DNA from: CAZCWX01 sp964502465
GTDB lineage: Bacteria > Desulfobacterota > Binatia > Bin18
DNA: 38,359 bases
Direction of reading: 5' to 3'
Assembly (NCBI GenBank): GCA_964502465.1
Contig: CAZCWX010000591.1
Coordinates: 1 to 38,359, forward strand
Shown here: positions 15,913 through 25,468 of the stretch, in pieces
Numbering within the stretch: position 1 is the first letter of the stretch
How the letters are laid out: every line of letters starts with the position of its first letter
Notes under the pieces: model-generated
What the model was told of the DNA's origin: nothing
The model's database searches: none
The model's input: only the letters and a program-made list of their open reading frames with translations
Program-made: the position numbers and the translations under genes

Positions 15913-15985
15913 CTGTCATTGCGAGGAGCGGCAGTGACGAAGCAATCTCTGTCCGAAAACGAGATTGCTTCGCTTCTGGCAGGTC
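15913..15985. repeat. REP-like palindrome, TGTCATTGCGAGG family
   Basis: TGTCATTGCGAGGAGCGGCA then GACGAAGCAATCTC, a 10-base loop, and GAGATTGCTTCGCTTCTGGC. The arms AGCAATCTC and GAGATTGCT are exact complements. This is the common intergenic palindrome of many proteobacterial and uncultured genomes. It is the only thing I see in the 15656-16022 gap. Confidence 0.7.
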
Positions 15986-16022
15986 GAGTCGAGAGGTTTA
16001 CAAGTAAAGGTCTGTATAATAT

Positions 16023-16298
16023 CTAAGCTGCTCGCTCTAGACTCAACTCCTCAATCCGAGAGCGCAGGGGGCTCATTTTTCTGATCGTCACCCAGCAAAG
16101 AGGTCGTTCCTCTGCGGAGTACTTTTTTGCCAGGCGCCGACTCCACCGATTGAACGTCTCGTCTCCCTCGAGAAGCATGAAGAGAACGGCATCCTGCGGG
16201 ATCTCTGCGGCAATGTACGGGTGTTGCAACACGTACTTCTCGAATTCAAAGAGCAAGTCCAAGTTCTTTTCCACCATCTTTTTATCCGACTGGGTCAT
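16023..16298 (-). CDS. DUF5647-family small protein
   Basis: 91 residues starting at ATG 16298 (MTQSDKKMVEKN). The sequence KNLDLLFEFEKYVLQHPYIA, then EIPQDAVLFMLLEGDETFN and a closing helix and strand (EERPLCWVTIRKM), matches what I recall of DUF5647: a helix followed by an IP-x-DA strand. Function unknown. Its ATG overlaps the end of the upstream gene by 4 bases (16295-16298), so they are translationally coupled. Pairing with a second small gene and a location among Uma2 and REP elements suggest a two-gene toxin-antitoxin-like module, but nothing in the sequence proves it. Confidence 0.7.
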   Translation of the reverse strand: MTQSDKKMVEKNLDLLFEFEKYVLQHPYIAAEIPQDAVLFMLLEGDETFNRWSRRLAKKYSAEERPLCWVTIRKMSPLRSRIEELSLERAA

Positions 16299-16606
16299 GG
16301 AAACTTCCCTTCCAAAAACTGTTCATGATAGGTCAACCAGTTCTGCTTCATATCCCTCTCCGCTGTGGTAAGTGCCTCGTTGAAACTCAAGGCTAACCGC
16401 TCTTTCTTCTTCCTTCCTCTGATGTTGAATCGATCTATATGAGCAAAGCCGTGAGCGGTGTCATACCGAATAACTTCTTTCCAGACCCCTTGGACCTTAA
16501 CCTCTAGCTGGATCAGAAAGTGTACCACTCTTCCTCTCTCTGTTCGATGGTAATGCCTGATCCGAGTATCGATCCAGACCGGGAGTACATAGCGTTTATC
16601 AAGCAA
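16295..16606 (-). CDS. Small conserved protein, partner of the DUF5647 gene
   Basis: 103 residues starting at ATG 16606. It has a basic, strand-rich core: HYHRTERGRVVHFLIQLEVK, then WKEVIRYDTAHGFAHIDRFN, a basic turn RGRKKKERL, and a helix FNEALTTAERDMKQNWLTYH. The YDTAHGFAH motif with two His and an Asp is striking and could be a metal or catalytic site. I recall such proteins (possibly DUF7718) next to DUF5647-type genes, but the domain number is uncertain. It overlaps the downstream DUF5647 gene by four bases. Whether it is toxin, antitoxin or neither is unknown. Confidence 0.65.
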   Translation of the reverse strand: MLDKRYVLPVWIDTRIRHYHRTERGRVVHFLIQLEVKVQGVWKEVIRYDTAHGFAHIDRFNIRGRKKKERLALSFNEALTTAERDMKQNWLTYHEQFLEGKFP

Positions 16607-16743
16607 CCCGGATCTCCTGCATGCTTAGCCCTTCGGCAATTCTAGACAACGCGCTTCCCAGAGAAAAGAACTGGGGAGGCAATGCACTGTTTATACTGCC
16701 CACGGGCACGAACTGCGCTTTTTTACCCCCAACAGACAGGGGC

Positions 16744-16835
16744 TGTCATTCTGAACGGAGCGGAGCGGAGTGAAGAATCTCTTAGCTAGGGCAGCGGTGA
16801 AGAGAGATTCTTCGGCCTCCGGCCTCAGAATGACA
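16744..16835. repeat. REP-like palindrome, TGTCATTCTGA family
   Basis: The left arm runs TGTCATTCTGAACGGAGCGG to GAAGAATCTCTT, the right arm from AAGAGAGATTCTTCGGCC to CTCAGAATGACA. Inverted arms of about 12 bases at each end enclose a short internal tandem GGAGCGGAGCGGAG. Same family as the element at 14562-14629. Confidence 0.75.
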
Positions 16836-16974
16836 GCGCTGGGAAGTCAGGATTGCAGAAGATGTGCCCTGACGTGTCCGATACCTATCATCCAGATCTT
16901 GACAGTTGTTCTTGCATGCTGCGACAGATGCGCAGGCACTCTCTGCAGTAGGAGAAGACAGTGCAGTCTCATAA

Positions 16975-17046
16975 GTTGGGCTGAGCACGCGAAGCCCAAC
17001 GGCTTCTTCGCGTGCACGGTTGGGCAACACCGCGTGTTGCTCAACC
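16975..17046. repeat. Nested inverted repeats in a gene-free stretch
   Basis: GTTGGGCTGAGCACGCGAAG then CCCAACGGCTTCTTCGCG, followed by GTTGGGCAACACCGCGTGTT. The blocks GTTGGGC and GCCCAAC and the pair CGCGAAG/CTTCGCG can form alternative hairpins. Together with the REP element this is all I see in 16607-17242. Confidence 0.45.
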
Positions 17047-17242
17047 TCTCTGCTCATCTCTCTCCGTTGAGCCGTAGCTCAGAGAGAGTGGCGCGGTACC
17101 GTGGTATGCAAGAGCGGGACAGAGCGGGGTGGCTCGGGCTCTGGCTCCTGTCACTGTCTTATCGCCTCCTGGATTGCGCTATGCTCCATCTGGGCGACGT
17201 CCCTGTATCCCGAGCCGGTAGGGGAATAATCGCCATTGCCGC

Positions 17243-20108
17243 TTACGGGATGGGAAAGCAACTGCCATCACTATCCGTGTTGCCCCCTTGGTCGATAATA
17301 GAGGCTCCATCGCAGTCTGTCGGCGCATTATTGATGATGGTCGTGTCCTTTGCTGCAGCAGTTCCCCCGGAGGAAGTGAAGTTGGAGAGTCCACCGCCAG
17401 TGCCAGCCGTATTGTCACGAATCGTGCTGCCGTTGAGGGTAAGGGTACTCGCGTTCTGAATCCCACCACCAAAGCTAGTTGTGCTATTGTTCGCGATCAA
17501 GGAATTAGTAATAGTAGTCGTCGTCGTGCCGCCGCTGGAGACGATCCCACCGCCACTGCCAGTTGCGCTGTTGTTCGTGATCGAGGAATTGGTAATAGTC
17601 ATCGTGCCGGATTGGTTGATAATGGCACCGCCGCTGAATGCGCTATTATTGGTGAAGGTACTGTTAGTAAGCGTCGCGGTGCCGAAGTTGGCAATACCGC
17701 CGCCGCTGTTGGCACTATTGTTAATAACCGTGCTATCAGTCAAGCTGAGAGTGCCTGCATTGCTAATGCCACCACCATCGGAACCATTGCCATTGGTAAT
17801 CGTCATCGCTTTCAAGGCCACATCTGCACTGATCTCAAATACCGCTCCACTCCCCCCCCATCAACGATCGCACTGCCTGCCCCCGCCCCCTGGAGCGTCA
17901 ACGATTTCCCAATCCCCACGTTTTCCCCGTAGGTACCTGCCGCAATCATGATGACACTCCCAGGCTGCACCGCATCCACTGCGGCCTGGATAGAGGCGTA
18001 GCACCAATTGATGCCGCCAGGGTTCACACACGGCACGGTGAAGACTGCCGTGCAGGTCCGTGCCGCCGTCATCGTCACCTGCCCGTCCCGGTTTTCGTTA
18101 CGGTCAGCGTATGAACAACCAGAGGAGTTCCCTCCTGTGTCACCGTAAACGTCTGCCCTGCGATGGTCAGTGTCCCACTGCGCTGGCTCACCTCGGGATT
18201 GGCCGCTACTGTGTAATTCACCACCCCTGCCCCACTGCCAGAGCTGCCCGCAGTGATCGTAATCCAGGGCACATTGCTGCTCGCGCTCCACTCACACCCA
18301 CTCGCGGGCGCCGTACTCACACTCACACTGCCTGAGCCGCCAGTCACCTCAAAGGCTTGACTGCTCGGCGTAATGCTGTAACTGCAACTGCCGCCAACCT
18401 CCCCGGTTCCCACAAGCTGCACACCGGCACTGCCTCCATCAGAGACGACGTTCACCGTGCCCCTGAACTCACCAACCTCCAAGGGGCGAAAGCGCACTGT
18501 GACCGTCTGACTCTGCCCAGCCGCCAGAGCAAAGCTACCTCTTTCTACAATACTAAATGGTACAGTAGTCGTGGCAGTACCTGTCAGCGTCCCCTCCCCA
18601 CTGTTGAGCATCGTAAACGACCGGTCGACTGTTGCCTCTAGCAACACCGTGCCAAAGTTCAGTTCCAAGGGGATCGGTGCCGTCGTCAGCTGAGGTTGCC
18701 CTGGGGCTCTCTCGGCAAAATCAAATACTAATTGGCCCGCATAGAAGACCTGAAATGGCGCATTGAAATTCAGCGCCGCTGGCTCCCGGACCGAGATTGT
18801 GGTATTCAGGGTGGCACCAGGGGCTAGCTCAGTACATACCCGATTGCCGAAAGCATCGCGCCACTCAAAGGCAGCCGCAGTAAAGAGAGTGCCTGCCTGC
18901 ATAAACTCCAGCCGATCGTCACAGGCGACAAACGCGCCAGCCGCCGTCCGTCCTCGCTCGTCAACCCCTCGTACACTGGATGCTACTTGCTCCTGAAGGC
19001 CGCGCAGAGCTAGGTGAATTCCATTTGCTTGACGCAGCCTTTCTGCAGTCCAGCCACTCTCCCCGCCCTCCCCGTCGGGAACCCTCTCGGCGCTCTTGCT
19101 CCTCTCTACATTGTCCGAGCTGCCCGGCGCTACCATGTCAATGATGAGGAAGTTCTGCACACTCTCCTGCCACTGGACAAGCGTCTTGGCCCCAGCCACC
19201 GGAAAATCTGAGAGCTGGGCGGCCCCACTCACTCATCGAGGAAACTGTTCACCTATTCCCAGCGTGGTGACCGTGAAGGTGGCCTGGGCAAATTCCACCC
19301 CGTCAGCCAATGCCCGTACGGTATGGGCACCGTCCCCCAAGAGGTTCCAGTTGAACAGCAGTCCAAACCCGTTGTTTCCATCATTCCCGCAGATACCACT
19401 CGTGTCGGCGCGACTCGTGCCATAGGCCGCCTGTGCTATTCCCACCCCCACAAACTCAATATCGACTCGACTGGCATTACAGACCCAACCACGGATCAAC
19501 CCAATGCCACTCTGCAACGATCCGGGCTGCGGATCTTCGAGCATCGCCGTGCGACTGTCGACATTGCCCCCACCGCTTGCTGCCGGTGCCACTCCCCGAA
19601 TGACGAAGTTCTGCGCGCTCTCCTGCCACTGCAGTGAGAGATCATTCCTCCCGGCTTGCGGAAAGTTCGGCAACGGAAACTGCCCCTCCACGTCGCTCAG
19701 GAACTGTTCGCCGAGGGTCGTGACTGTCACCGCGGCCTGGGCAAATTCCACTCCGTCGGCCAACGCCCGGACGGTATGCGTCCCATTGCCTAGCAAGTTC
19801 CAGTTGAACACCAGCCCAAACCCGTTGTTTCCATCATTCCCGCAGATGTCACTCGTGTCGGCACGACTCGTGCCATAGGCCGCCTGGAGGGTCAAGGTCC
19901 CGTCAAACTCGATATCGACCCGATTGGCATTACACACCCAGCCGCGGATCAACCCAATGCCACTCTGCAACGACCCTGGCTGAGGATCTTCTAACGCTGA
20001 TTGTGCCTGCACTCCTCTGGCCAGCACTCCGCTCAGCCCGAACATCAAGAGTACCAAGCAGAGACCCTGTCCCCAGTTCCTCCCTGTTGTCTTTGCCCGT
20101 TAATGCAT
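17243..20108 (-). pseudogene. Large secreted repeat / BACON / beta-helix protein, multiply disrupted
   Basis: Read from 20108, an AAGGAG site precedes ATG CAT TAA: the original start has a stop at codon 3 (20100-20102). The frame continues with a signal peptide (LCLVLLMFGLSGVLARGVQA), reachable only from TTG 20057 or ATG 20045. Order: two 151-residue repeats (19090-19994) with LEDPQPGS, GLIRGWVCNA and DGVEFAQA; a stop TGA at 19233-19235 inside repeat 2; an Ig-like choice-of-anchor D (ASH) region; a BACON-like domain (SCSYSITPSSQAF...WITITAG); a frame change near 18075-18095; and, after a second frame change at an eight-G tract (17852-17859), polymorphic-membrane-protein-like GGGI beta-helix repeats. 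In one frame it would have been about 950 residues, a cell-surface or secreted protein. Confidence 0.75.
19090..19994 (-). repeat. Two tandem 453-bp coding repeats
   Basis: TCTGCAACGA occurs at 19511 and 19964, exactly 453 bases (151 codons) apart, and the flanking sequence is nearly the same. Each unit encodes LEDPQPGSLQSGIGLIRGWV, an AAYGTSRADTS...CGNDGNNGFG core and LQWQES-type sequence. Copy 2 carries compensating one-base changes near 19233 that create TGA. Confidence 0.85.
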
Positions 20109-20235
20109 AGCGCTCTCCTTTTTCGCAGGACGGTCTGAGGTGGTTGTTAGGCGACGAACCATGGAAAAAGGTTGTGTGCTCCTAAAGGGTGTAGGGCTTA
20201 TAGGATTATTCCAGCTTGCCCGTCAAGCGATTTTT

Positions 20236-20266
20236 GGTAAATTCTCGCTTTACTGTGGTAAATTCT
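20236..20266 (+). promoter_or_regulatory. Direct repeat, possible operator
   Basis: GGTAAATTCT occurs at 20236-20245 and 20257-20266, exactly 21 bases apart (two helical turns), 26 bases before the ATG of a winged-helix regulator. OmpR-type regulators bind direct repeats, so this could be an autoregulatory site. The coding sequence is now broken. Confidence 0.35.
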
Positions 20267-20291
20267 GCAGCGGCAAGGCAGGAGGGCGTCG

Positions 20292-23162
20292 ATGCACAAG
20301 GCACAACTGTTGGTGTTCTTTCCTTTCCACTTCGATGTCACCACTCAGGAACTCTGGCGTGAGGGCCAGCGTTTGTCGCTGCAAGCCAAGACCGCAGCCG
20401 TTCTGGCCTATCTGCTGCAACACCCGCAGCAACTCGTCTCCAAAGAGACCTTGCTGCAGGCCGTCTGGCCGGCGGTGCATGTTGGGGAAGAGGGGCTCAA
20501 AGTCCGTATCCGTAAGTTACGCAAAGCCTTGGGCGATGATCCTCATACTCCACGGTTTATCGAGACCGTGCATGGTAGTGGGTATCGGTGGATCGCCCCC
20601 TCACCACTACCTCACCAGGGGCTAGTAGTCAGTTATCAGTGTTCAGTACAGACAAAGCAGGACCAAAGAGTTCCCAACTGGCCACTGAGCACTCTTCTCG
20701 TCGGTCGGGAAGCCGAACTGGCGCAGCTCCAGCGTTGGCTGGAGCAGGCCCGCAACGGGGAACAACAGCTTGTGTTCGTGACCGGGGAGCCGGGGATCGG
20801 CAAGACCGCCTTGGTCAGTGCCTTTCTCGCAGACCTCAGCACGGCAGATGACCTGTTGCTCGCTCAGGGGCAGTGTGTGGAACACTATGGCGCAGGCGAA
20901 GCGTATCTGCCTGTCTTAGCAGCCCTCGACTCGTTGTGCCGTACCCCAGCAGGAGAACAGATCTTGCCCCTACTGCGTCAGCATGCACCCCTGTGGTTAG
21001 CCCAATTGCCCGCTCTGCTCAGTTCTGCTGAACGGGAAGCACTACAGCATCAACTCGCTGGCACCACCGCCCAGCGCATGCTGCGAGAGCTGGCCAATTG
21101 TCTCGCCGTCTTGACTGCACGAAAGCCCCTGGTGCTGGTCTTGGAAGACTTGCACTGGAGTGATCCATCTACGGTGACGCTGCTCGCCTATCTGGCTCGC
21201 TGGCAGGAACGGCTGCGGCTGTTGGTGCTCGGGACTTATCGGCCCGCAGAAGTGCTGACGCAGCCCCATCCCCTACACGCCCTCCAACAAGAACTCAATG
21301 GGCACAATTTGTGTCAGGAACTGCCACTGGCGTTGCTGAGCGAAGCGGCGGTGGAAGAGTATCTCCAGCAACGATTCCACCATACCGCCTGGCCGACACG
21401 TCTGGCTCGGGCGCTCTATCAGCGGACCGAGGGGAACCCGTTGTTTATGGTGGCCATGGTCGAGGAGTTGCTCGCCCAGGGCTTGCTCACCACCGAGGAT
21501 GGCGCTGGCCTGCCTGAGCTGCCGTTCCGAGCGGCGACTTGGCGGTGTACCAGAACGACTGCGGCAGTTGCTCGCTGTCCAGATGGAACGACTACGGGCA
21601 CGGGAGCAGCGGCTACTGGAAGCGAGCGGCCAGTGTGGCCGGACTGGAGTTTTCCGTCGCCGAAATGGCAGCAGCTCTCGCAGTGGATGACCTCATCGTG
21701 GAGGAGCGCTGTGAGAGTTTAGCGCGGCGGCAGCAATTCTTGCGGCCGGCGGGGGTGAGTGAGTGGCCAGATGGGACGGTGGCGGCACGGTATGGCTTCC
21801 TCCACGCGCTCTATCAGTCGCTGTGGCAGGAGCGGGTGACAGCGGGACGGTGGCGGCGGCAGCACTATCAGATCGGGAGCAGAAAAGAAGTGGGCTACGG
21901 CAACCACGCCAACGAGATCGCTGCCGAACTGGCCCTCCATTTTGAACAAGGCCGGGATTACAGCAAGGCCGTACGATACCTGCAACAAGCGGGCGAGAAT
22001 GCGGTGACGAAGAATGCTTTTCATGAGGCGGTCGATCACCTCACCAAAGGGTTAGTGCTGCTCAAGCTCCTTCCTGATACGCCAGAGAACCACCAACGGG
22101 AACTGTTCCTGTTGACTACGTTAGGACCATCATTGACGGCAACGAAAGGACTTGCGTCTCAGGAAGCAGCCCAAGCGTATAGACGAGCGGAGGAATTGTG
22201 TCAGCAACTGGGGGACACTCCTCAACTCTTTCCGGTGTTGTGGGGCTTGGGGACCTTTTATATGGGACGGGGAGAAATGCCTGCCGCTGTGGCATTAAGC
22301 CAACGCCTCTTCAAGCTTGCTGAGAGAGTGCAAGAGACCGCGTTCCTCCTGCAAGCCCATCTTGCAAACGGGCTTTTCTTCTTCCACGTCGGCGGATTAC
22401 TTCAATCCCGTGAACATCTGGAACGAGCGAGTACACTCTACAACCTGCAGCAGCATCGTGCTCTCGCATTGCACTTCGGTTATGACCCAGGAGTAGCAAG
22501 CCTCTCCTATCTAGTACTTACCCTTTGGTACCTGGGATACCCAGACCTCGCATTGCAGAAGAACGAACAGGCCCTGCAGCTGGCCAGAGAAGTATCACAT
22601 GCACACAGCACGGCCTATGCTCTCACGGCTGCCACCTGGGGCTATGTTGGCCGTAGGGATTCGCGGGCAGCCCAAGCGCAAGCAGAAGAACTGATCAAAT
22701 TCACTACAGAGCAAGATTTCCCGTATTGGTTGATACAAGGAAACATTCTGTGGGGGTGGGCGGCAGCCCAGCAGGGGCAAGAGGAAGGGATGCGACGGAT
22801 GCAGCAGAATCTCTCGCGATGGCAGGTGATGGCAACAGAAACGGTAAAGCATGCATTCCTTGGTCTTATGGCTGACATCTGTTGGAAAAACATCTTCAGT
22901 TCATCGCTCATCATTCAGAATTTATCGTTCTGCGGAGGTGGAAGCCGAAGCGTGTTTCCACAAAGCTCTCGAAGTCGCCCGCCAGCAGCAAGGGAAGTCG
23001 CTGGAGTTGCGGGCGACAATGAGCCTGGCTCGGCTCTGGCAACAGCAGGGCAAGAGAGACGAAGCGCGGCAGATGCTGGCCGAGATTTACGGTTGGTTCA
23101 CTGAAGGGTTTGGGACGAAGGATCTCCAAGAGGCCAGGGCGTTGCTGGACGAACTCTCGTGA
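20292..23162 (+). pseudogene. Winged-helix / AAA ATPase / TPR regulator, frameshifted
   Basis: Start ATG 20292 with AGGAGGG upstream. Frame 1 (to about 21530): OmpR-type winged helix at residues 20-100 (ending FIETVHGSGYRW), a linker with 7-bp repeats, a P-loop GEPGIGKT at 165-172 and Walker B LVLEDLHWSD. Frame 2 (about 21535-21620): GVPERLRQLLAVQMERLRA. Frame 3 (about 21625-22880): ASVAGLEFSVAEM and a TPR-rich region. Frame 4 (about 22925-23162): AEACFHKALEVARQQQGKSL to ALLDELS. Roughly 30 residues expected between frames 3 and 4 also seem missing. Intact relatives are large MalT/LuxR-like ATPase regulators. It is divergent from the broken surface protein, which it may once have controlled. 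Confidence 0.82.
20624..20651 (+). repeat. Heptamer array inside a coding linker (AGTNNTC type)
   Basis: Four consecutive 7-base units AGTAGTC, AGTTATC, AGTGTTC, AGTACAG, in the linker between the winged-helix and ATPase domains of the broken regulator. Confidence 0.6.
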
Positions 23163-23270
23163 GGCAAGGCACGGGATTTGTTCCCTGGGACACATGTTTC
23201 GCTCCTACTTTGCAACCTGTAGAGCAATATGGTAGAGCACACGAGCAAACGCTTGTTCAGGGGGGAAGCA

Positions 23271-24509
23271 ATGAAGTTCTGGATGTTCCATCTCATGCCG
23301 TGGCCGTATTTGCCGACCGATTTCGCAGACAAATACGATACCGCCTGGGTTACGTGTCCAAACAGTCTCTTTGATCCTGAACGCGGACCAGAAGTGTATC
23401 ATCGCTATATCAATCAGCTCGCCTACGCCGATGAGTTGGGCTTTGATGGTGTCGTCATTAACGAACATCATCAGAATGCGTACGGCATTATGCCCTCGCC
23501 GAACCTGATTGCGGCTGCCCTCTCGCAACGCATCCAGAAAGCCAGAGTGATGGTCCTGGGCAACGGCCTACCGCTGTACGAGGTCCCACTAAAAATCGCC
23601 GAAGAGTTCGCTATGCTCGATAATATGTTTCGTGGCCAGTTCGACGCAGGCTTTGTCGTCGGTGGCGGCCCCGAATATTACTCGTACAACATTAATCCTA
23701 CCTTTGCTCGCGAACGTTTTCGTGAGGCGACGGATCTGATCGTCAAGGCCTGGACCGACCCTGGCCCGTTTTCTTGGGATGGAAGACATTTTCAGTTCCA
23801 ATATGTCAACGTCTGGCCACGTCCGGTACAAAAACCCCACCCGCCGGTATGGATTCCAGGCGTGGGCAGCGTTGAAACAATGGAGTTAGTTGCTGAGCGA
23901 GGCTTTATCTATGCAGCGCTCACCTATGCGCATGTCGAGTCATTTCGTCAAAATGCCGCCTTTTTCCAGCAGACCGTCGCTCGCGTGGGCAAGTCTCCTT
24001 ACCACCCGGAGATGCTGGGGTGGCTGGTGCCAATGTACGTCGCAGAGACGGATAAACAGGCCCGCGCAGAAGCCGAAGAACACGTGTGGTATTTCATCGA
24101 TAAACTGATCAAGGGCTTTGCCGGGAAAGGGCGCACGTGGATGCCACCGGGTTACACCTCATTGAAGTCTCTCCAACGTTTGCAGGAAATCAACTCTCTG
24201 GGAGGGACGACTGCACCGACCAACTGGCAGTTAGGTCATGCGCGCAATTGGGACGATGTCGAGGCTGGCGGCTCAGTCCTGATTGGCAGTCCACAAACGG
24301 TGCGCGAGAAATTACTGCAATACGTGCTGGAGTTCAAAGTTGGCCACATTCTCGCTTTGCCCCAGTTCGGCAGTCTGCCGGATCATCTGACTCGTAAGAA
24401 TATGGCCTTATTGGCGAACGAGGTCTTCCCCTACGTACGGAAGCACGCCGAAGCAGAGTTTCACACCTCGGCAACCACTCAAATGCCGCAAACAGAGACA
24501 CACGCCTAG
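23271..24509 (+). CDS. LLM-class luciferase-like flavin/F420-dependent oxidoreductase
   Basis: The 412-residue protein starts at ATG 23271 (MKFWMFHLMPWPY) with GGGGGAAG upstream; the frame opens 14 codons earlier. Luciferase-fold TIM-barrel features: FDGVVINEHHQNAYGIMPSP, RVMVLGNGLPLYEVPLKIAE, FVVGGGPEYYSYNINP and WTDPGPFSWDGRHFQFQYVN, ending VLIGSPQTVREKLLQYV. Such enzymes use reduced FMN or F420 for monooxygenation or hydride transfer. F420 synthesis genes lie 11 kb away, so F420 use is possible but not shown. An alpha/beta hydrolase starts 31 bases downstream, suggesting joint catabolism of a small organic substrate. Confidence 0.92.
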   Translation: MKFWMFHLMPWPYLPTDFADKYDTAWVTCPNSLFDPERGPEVYHRYINQLAYADELGFDGVVINEHHQNAYGIMPSPNLIAAALSQRIQKARVMVLGNGLPLYEVPLKIAEEFAMLDNMFRGQFDAGFVVGGGPEYYSYNINPTFARERFREATDLIVKAWTDPGPFSWDGRHFQFQYVNVWPRPVQKPHPPVWIPGVGSVETMELVAERGFIYAALTYAHVESFRQNAAFFQQTVARVGKSPYHPEMLGWLVPMYVAETDKQARAEAEEHVWYFIDKLIKGFAGKGRTWMPPGYTSLKSLQRLQEINSLGGTTAPTNWQLGHARNWDDVEAGGSVLIGSPQTVREKLLQYVLEFKVGHILALPQFGSLPDHLTRKNMALLANEVFPYVRKHAEAEFHTSATTQMPQTETHA

Positions 24510-24540
24510 CCAACACGATTCTCCCTTAGGAATGACTTGC

Positions 24541-25365
24541 ATGGCACTACAGACTGAGACCCTCACTATTCGCGGCAAAAAAATCCAACTGCTCCGCGGC
24601 GGTCATGGCGAGCCGCTGCTCTACCTACATGGACTCGCGGCGGATATCCACAGTTTGCCTGCATATGCCGGGTTCACTGCTTTCCACGATACCCTGGCAG
24701 CATCTTTTTCATTCTGCGCTCCTGCCCTTCCCGGCTATGCCGACAGCGAAGGATTTGATGACCTCGAGACGATAGAAGATGCCGTGTTCTTCTGTCTTGA
24801 TGTCATCGACACGCTCAAATTAGACACAATCTATCTCGTTGGCACTTCGCTCGGTGGCTGGGTTGCAACGGAGTTCGCCACCCGCTATGCCCATCGACTG
24901 CGCAAACTTGTCCTGATTAGCCCGCTGGGTATCTCAACTCCCCAGGCTCGCATCGGCAACTTTTTCTACACGGTCACCCCCAAAGCCGAGGGCGGACAGC
25001 ACGAAGTGCGCGAGTTGTTGTTTCAGGATCCTGCCTCAGAGTTGGCCATGGGTGCGATTCCTGACCAGATGCCGCCTGATGCGTATATGCTTTTTTACCA
25101 AGCCCAAGTAGTTGCCGCACGTCTCGGTTGGAAGCCGCCATATCTGTACAATCCGCGACTCAAAGATCGCTTGTTTCGCGTGCACACACCAACGTTGATC
25201 GTGTGGGGAAGTCAAGACCGTCTTGCGCCACCGGCTCTCGCCGAGGTTTTCCAGCATGGTCTCCCCAGGTCTGAAGTCGCTTGGGTTCCTGGAGCGGCTC
25301 ACGCGCTGATCCTCGAACAACCACAGCGCGTCGCCGACATCGTTACACAGTTTCTCAATCGCTAG
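24541..25365 (+). CDS. Alpha/beta-fold hydrolase
   Basis: 274 residues from ATG 24541, chosen because AGGA lies nine bases upstream; ATG 24532 would put the site too close. Hydrolase landmarks: LLYLHGLAAD oxyanion region, nucleophile Ser103 in GTSLGGW, acid Asp226 in WGSQDRLAPP and base His254 in GAAHAL. The triad is complete and the length is typical (about 270). The cap region FFYTVTPKAEG...PDQMPPDAYMLFYQ could define the substrate, which cannot be named. It follows the LLM oxidoreductase by 31 bases on the same strand, so cleavage of an ester, C-C or C-N bond in the same pathway is a reasonable guess. Cytoplasmic. Confidence 0.9.
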   Translation: MALQTETLTIRGKKIQLLRGGHGEPLLYLHGLAADIHSLPAYAGFTAFHDTLAASFSFCAPALPGYADSEGFDDLETIEDAVFFCLDVIDTLKLDTIYLVGTSLGGWVATEFATRYAHRLRKLVLISPLGISTPQARIGNFFYTVTPKAEGGQHEVRELLFQDPASELAMGAIPDQMPPDAYMLFYQAQVVAARLGWKPPYLYNPRLKDRLFRVHTPTLIVWGSQDRLAPPALAEVFQHGLPRSEVAWVPGAAHALILEQPQRVADIVTQFLNR

Positions 25366-25468
25366 TTGATTCAGCCGCCCCCTGCACCATTTGACAAACA
25401 ACGCCAGAAAGGAGTAAGGGCAACACAGGATCACCGTTCTCAAACCAAAAGCATGGCCAGGCATCGTG

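Noticed and set aside
16899..16904. Perfect TTGACA in the 16.6-17.2 kb gap
   Set aside because: No matching -10 box at suitable spacing and no gene downstream on that strand.
16770..17459. Plus-strand open frame of 229 codons
   Set aside because: It begins in a REP-like palindrome, crosses nested inverted repeats and ends antisense to the beta-helix repeats.
17288..17951. Plus-strand open frames opposite the beta-helix region
   Set aside because: They mirror the repeated GGGI/NNS codons of the minus-strand protein.
12137..23162. Poor base calling as the cause of all frameshifts
   Set aside because: Not excluded for single breaks. However, long genes on either side are free of frame errors, and the broken genes also show missing domains, an altered catalytic residue (integrase) or true stops, which fits decay better.
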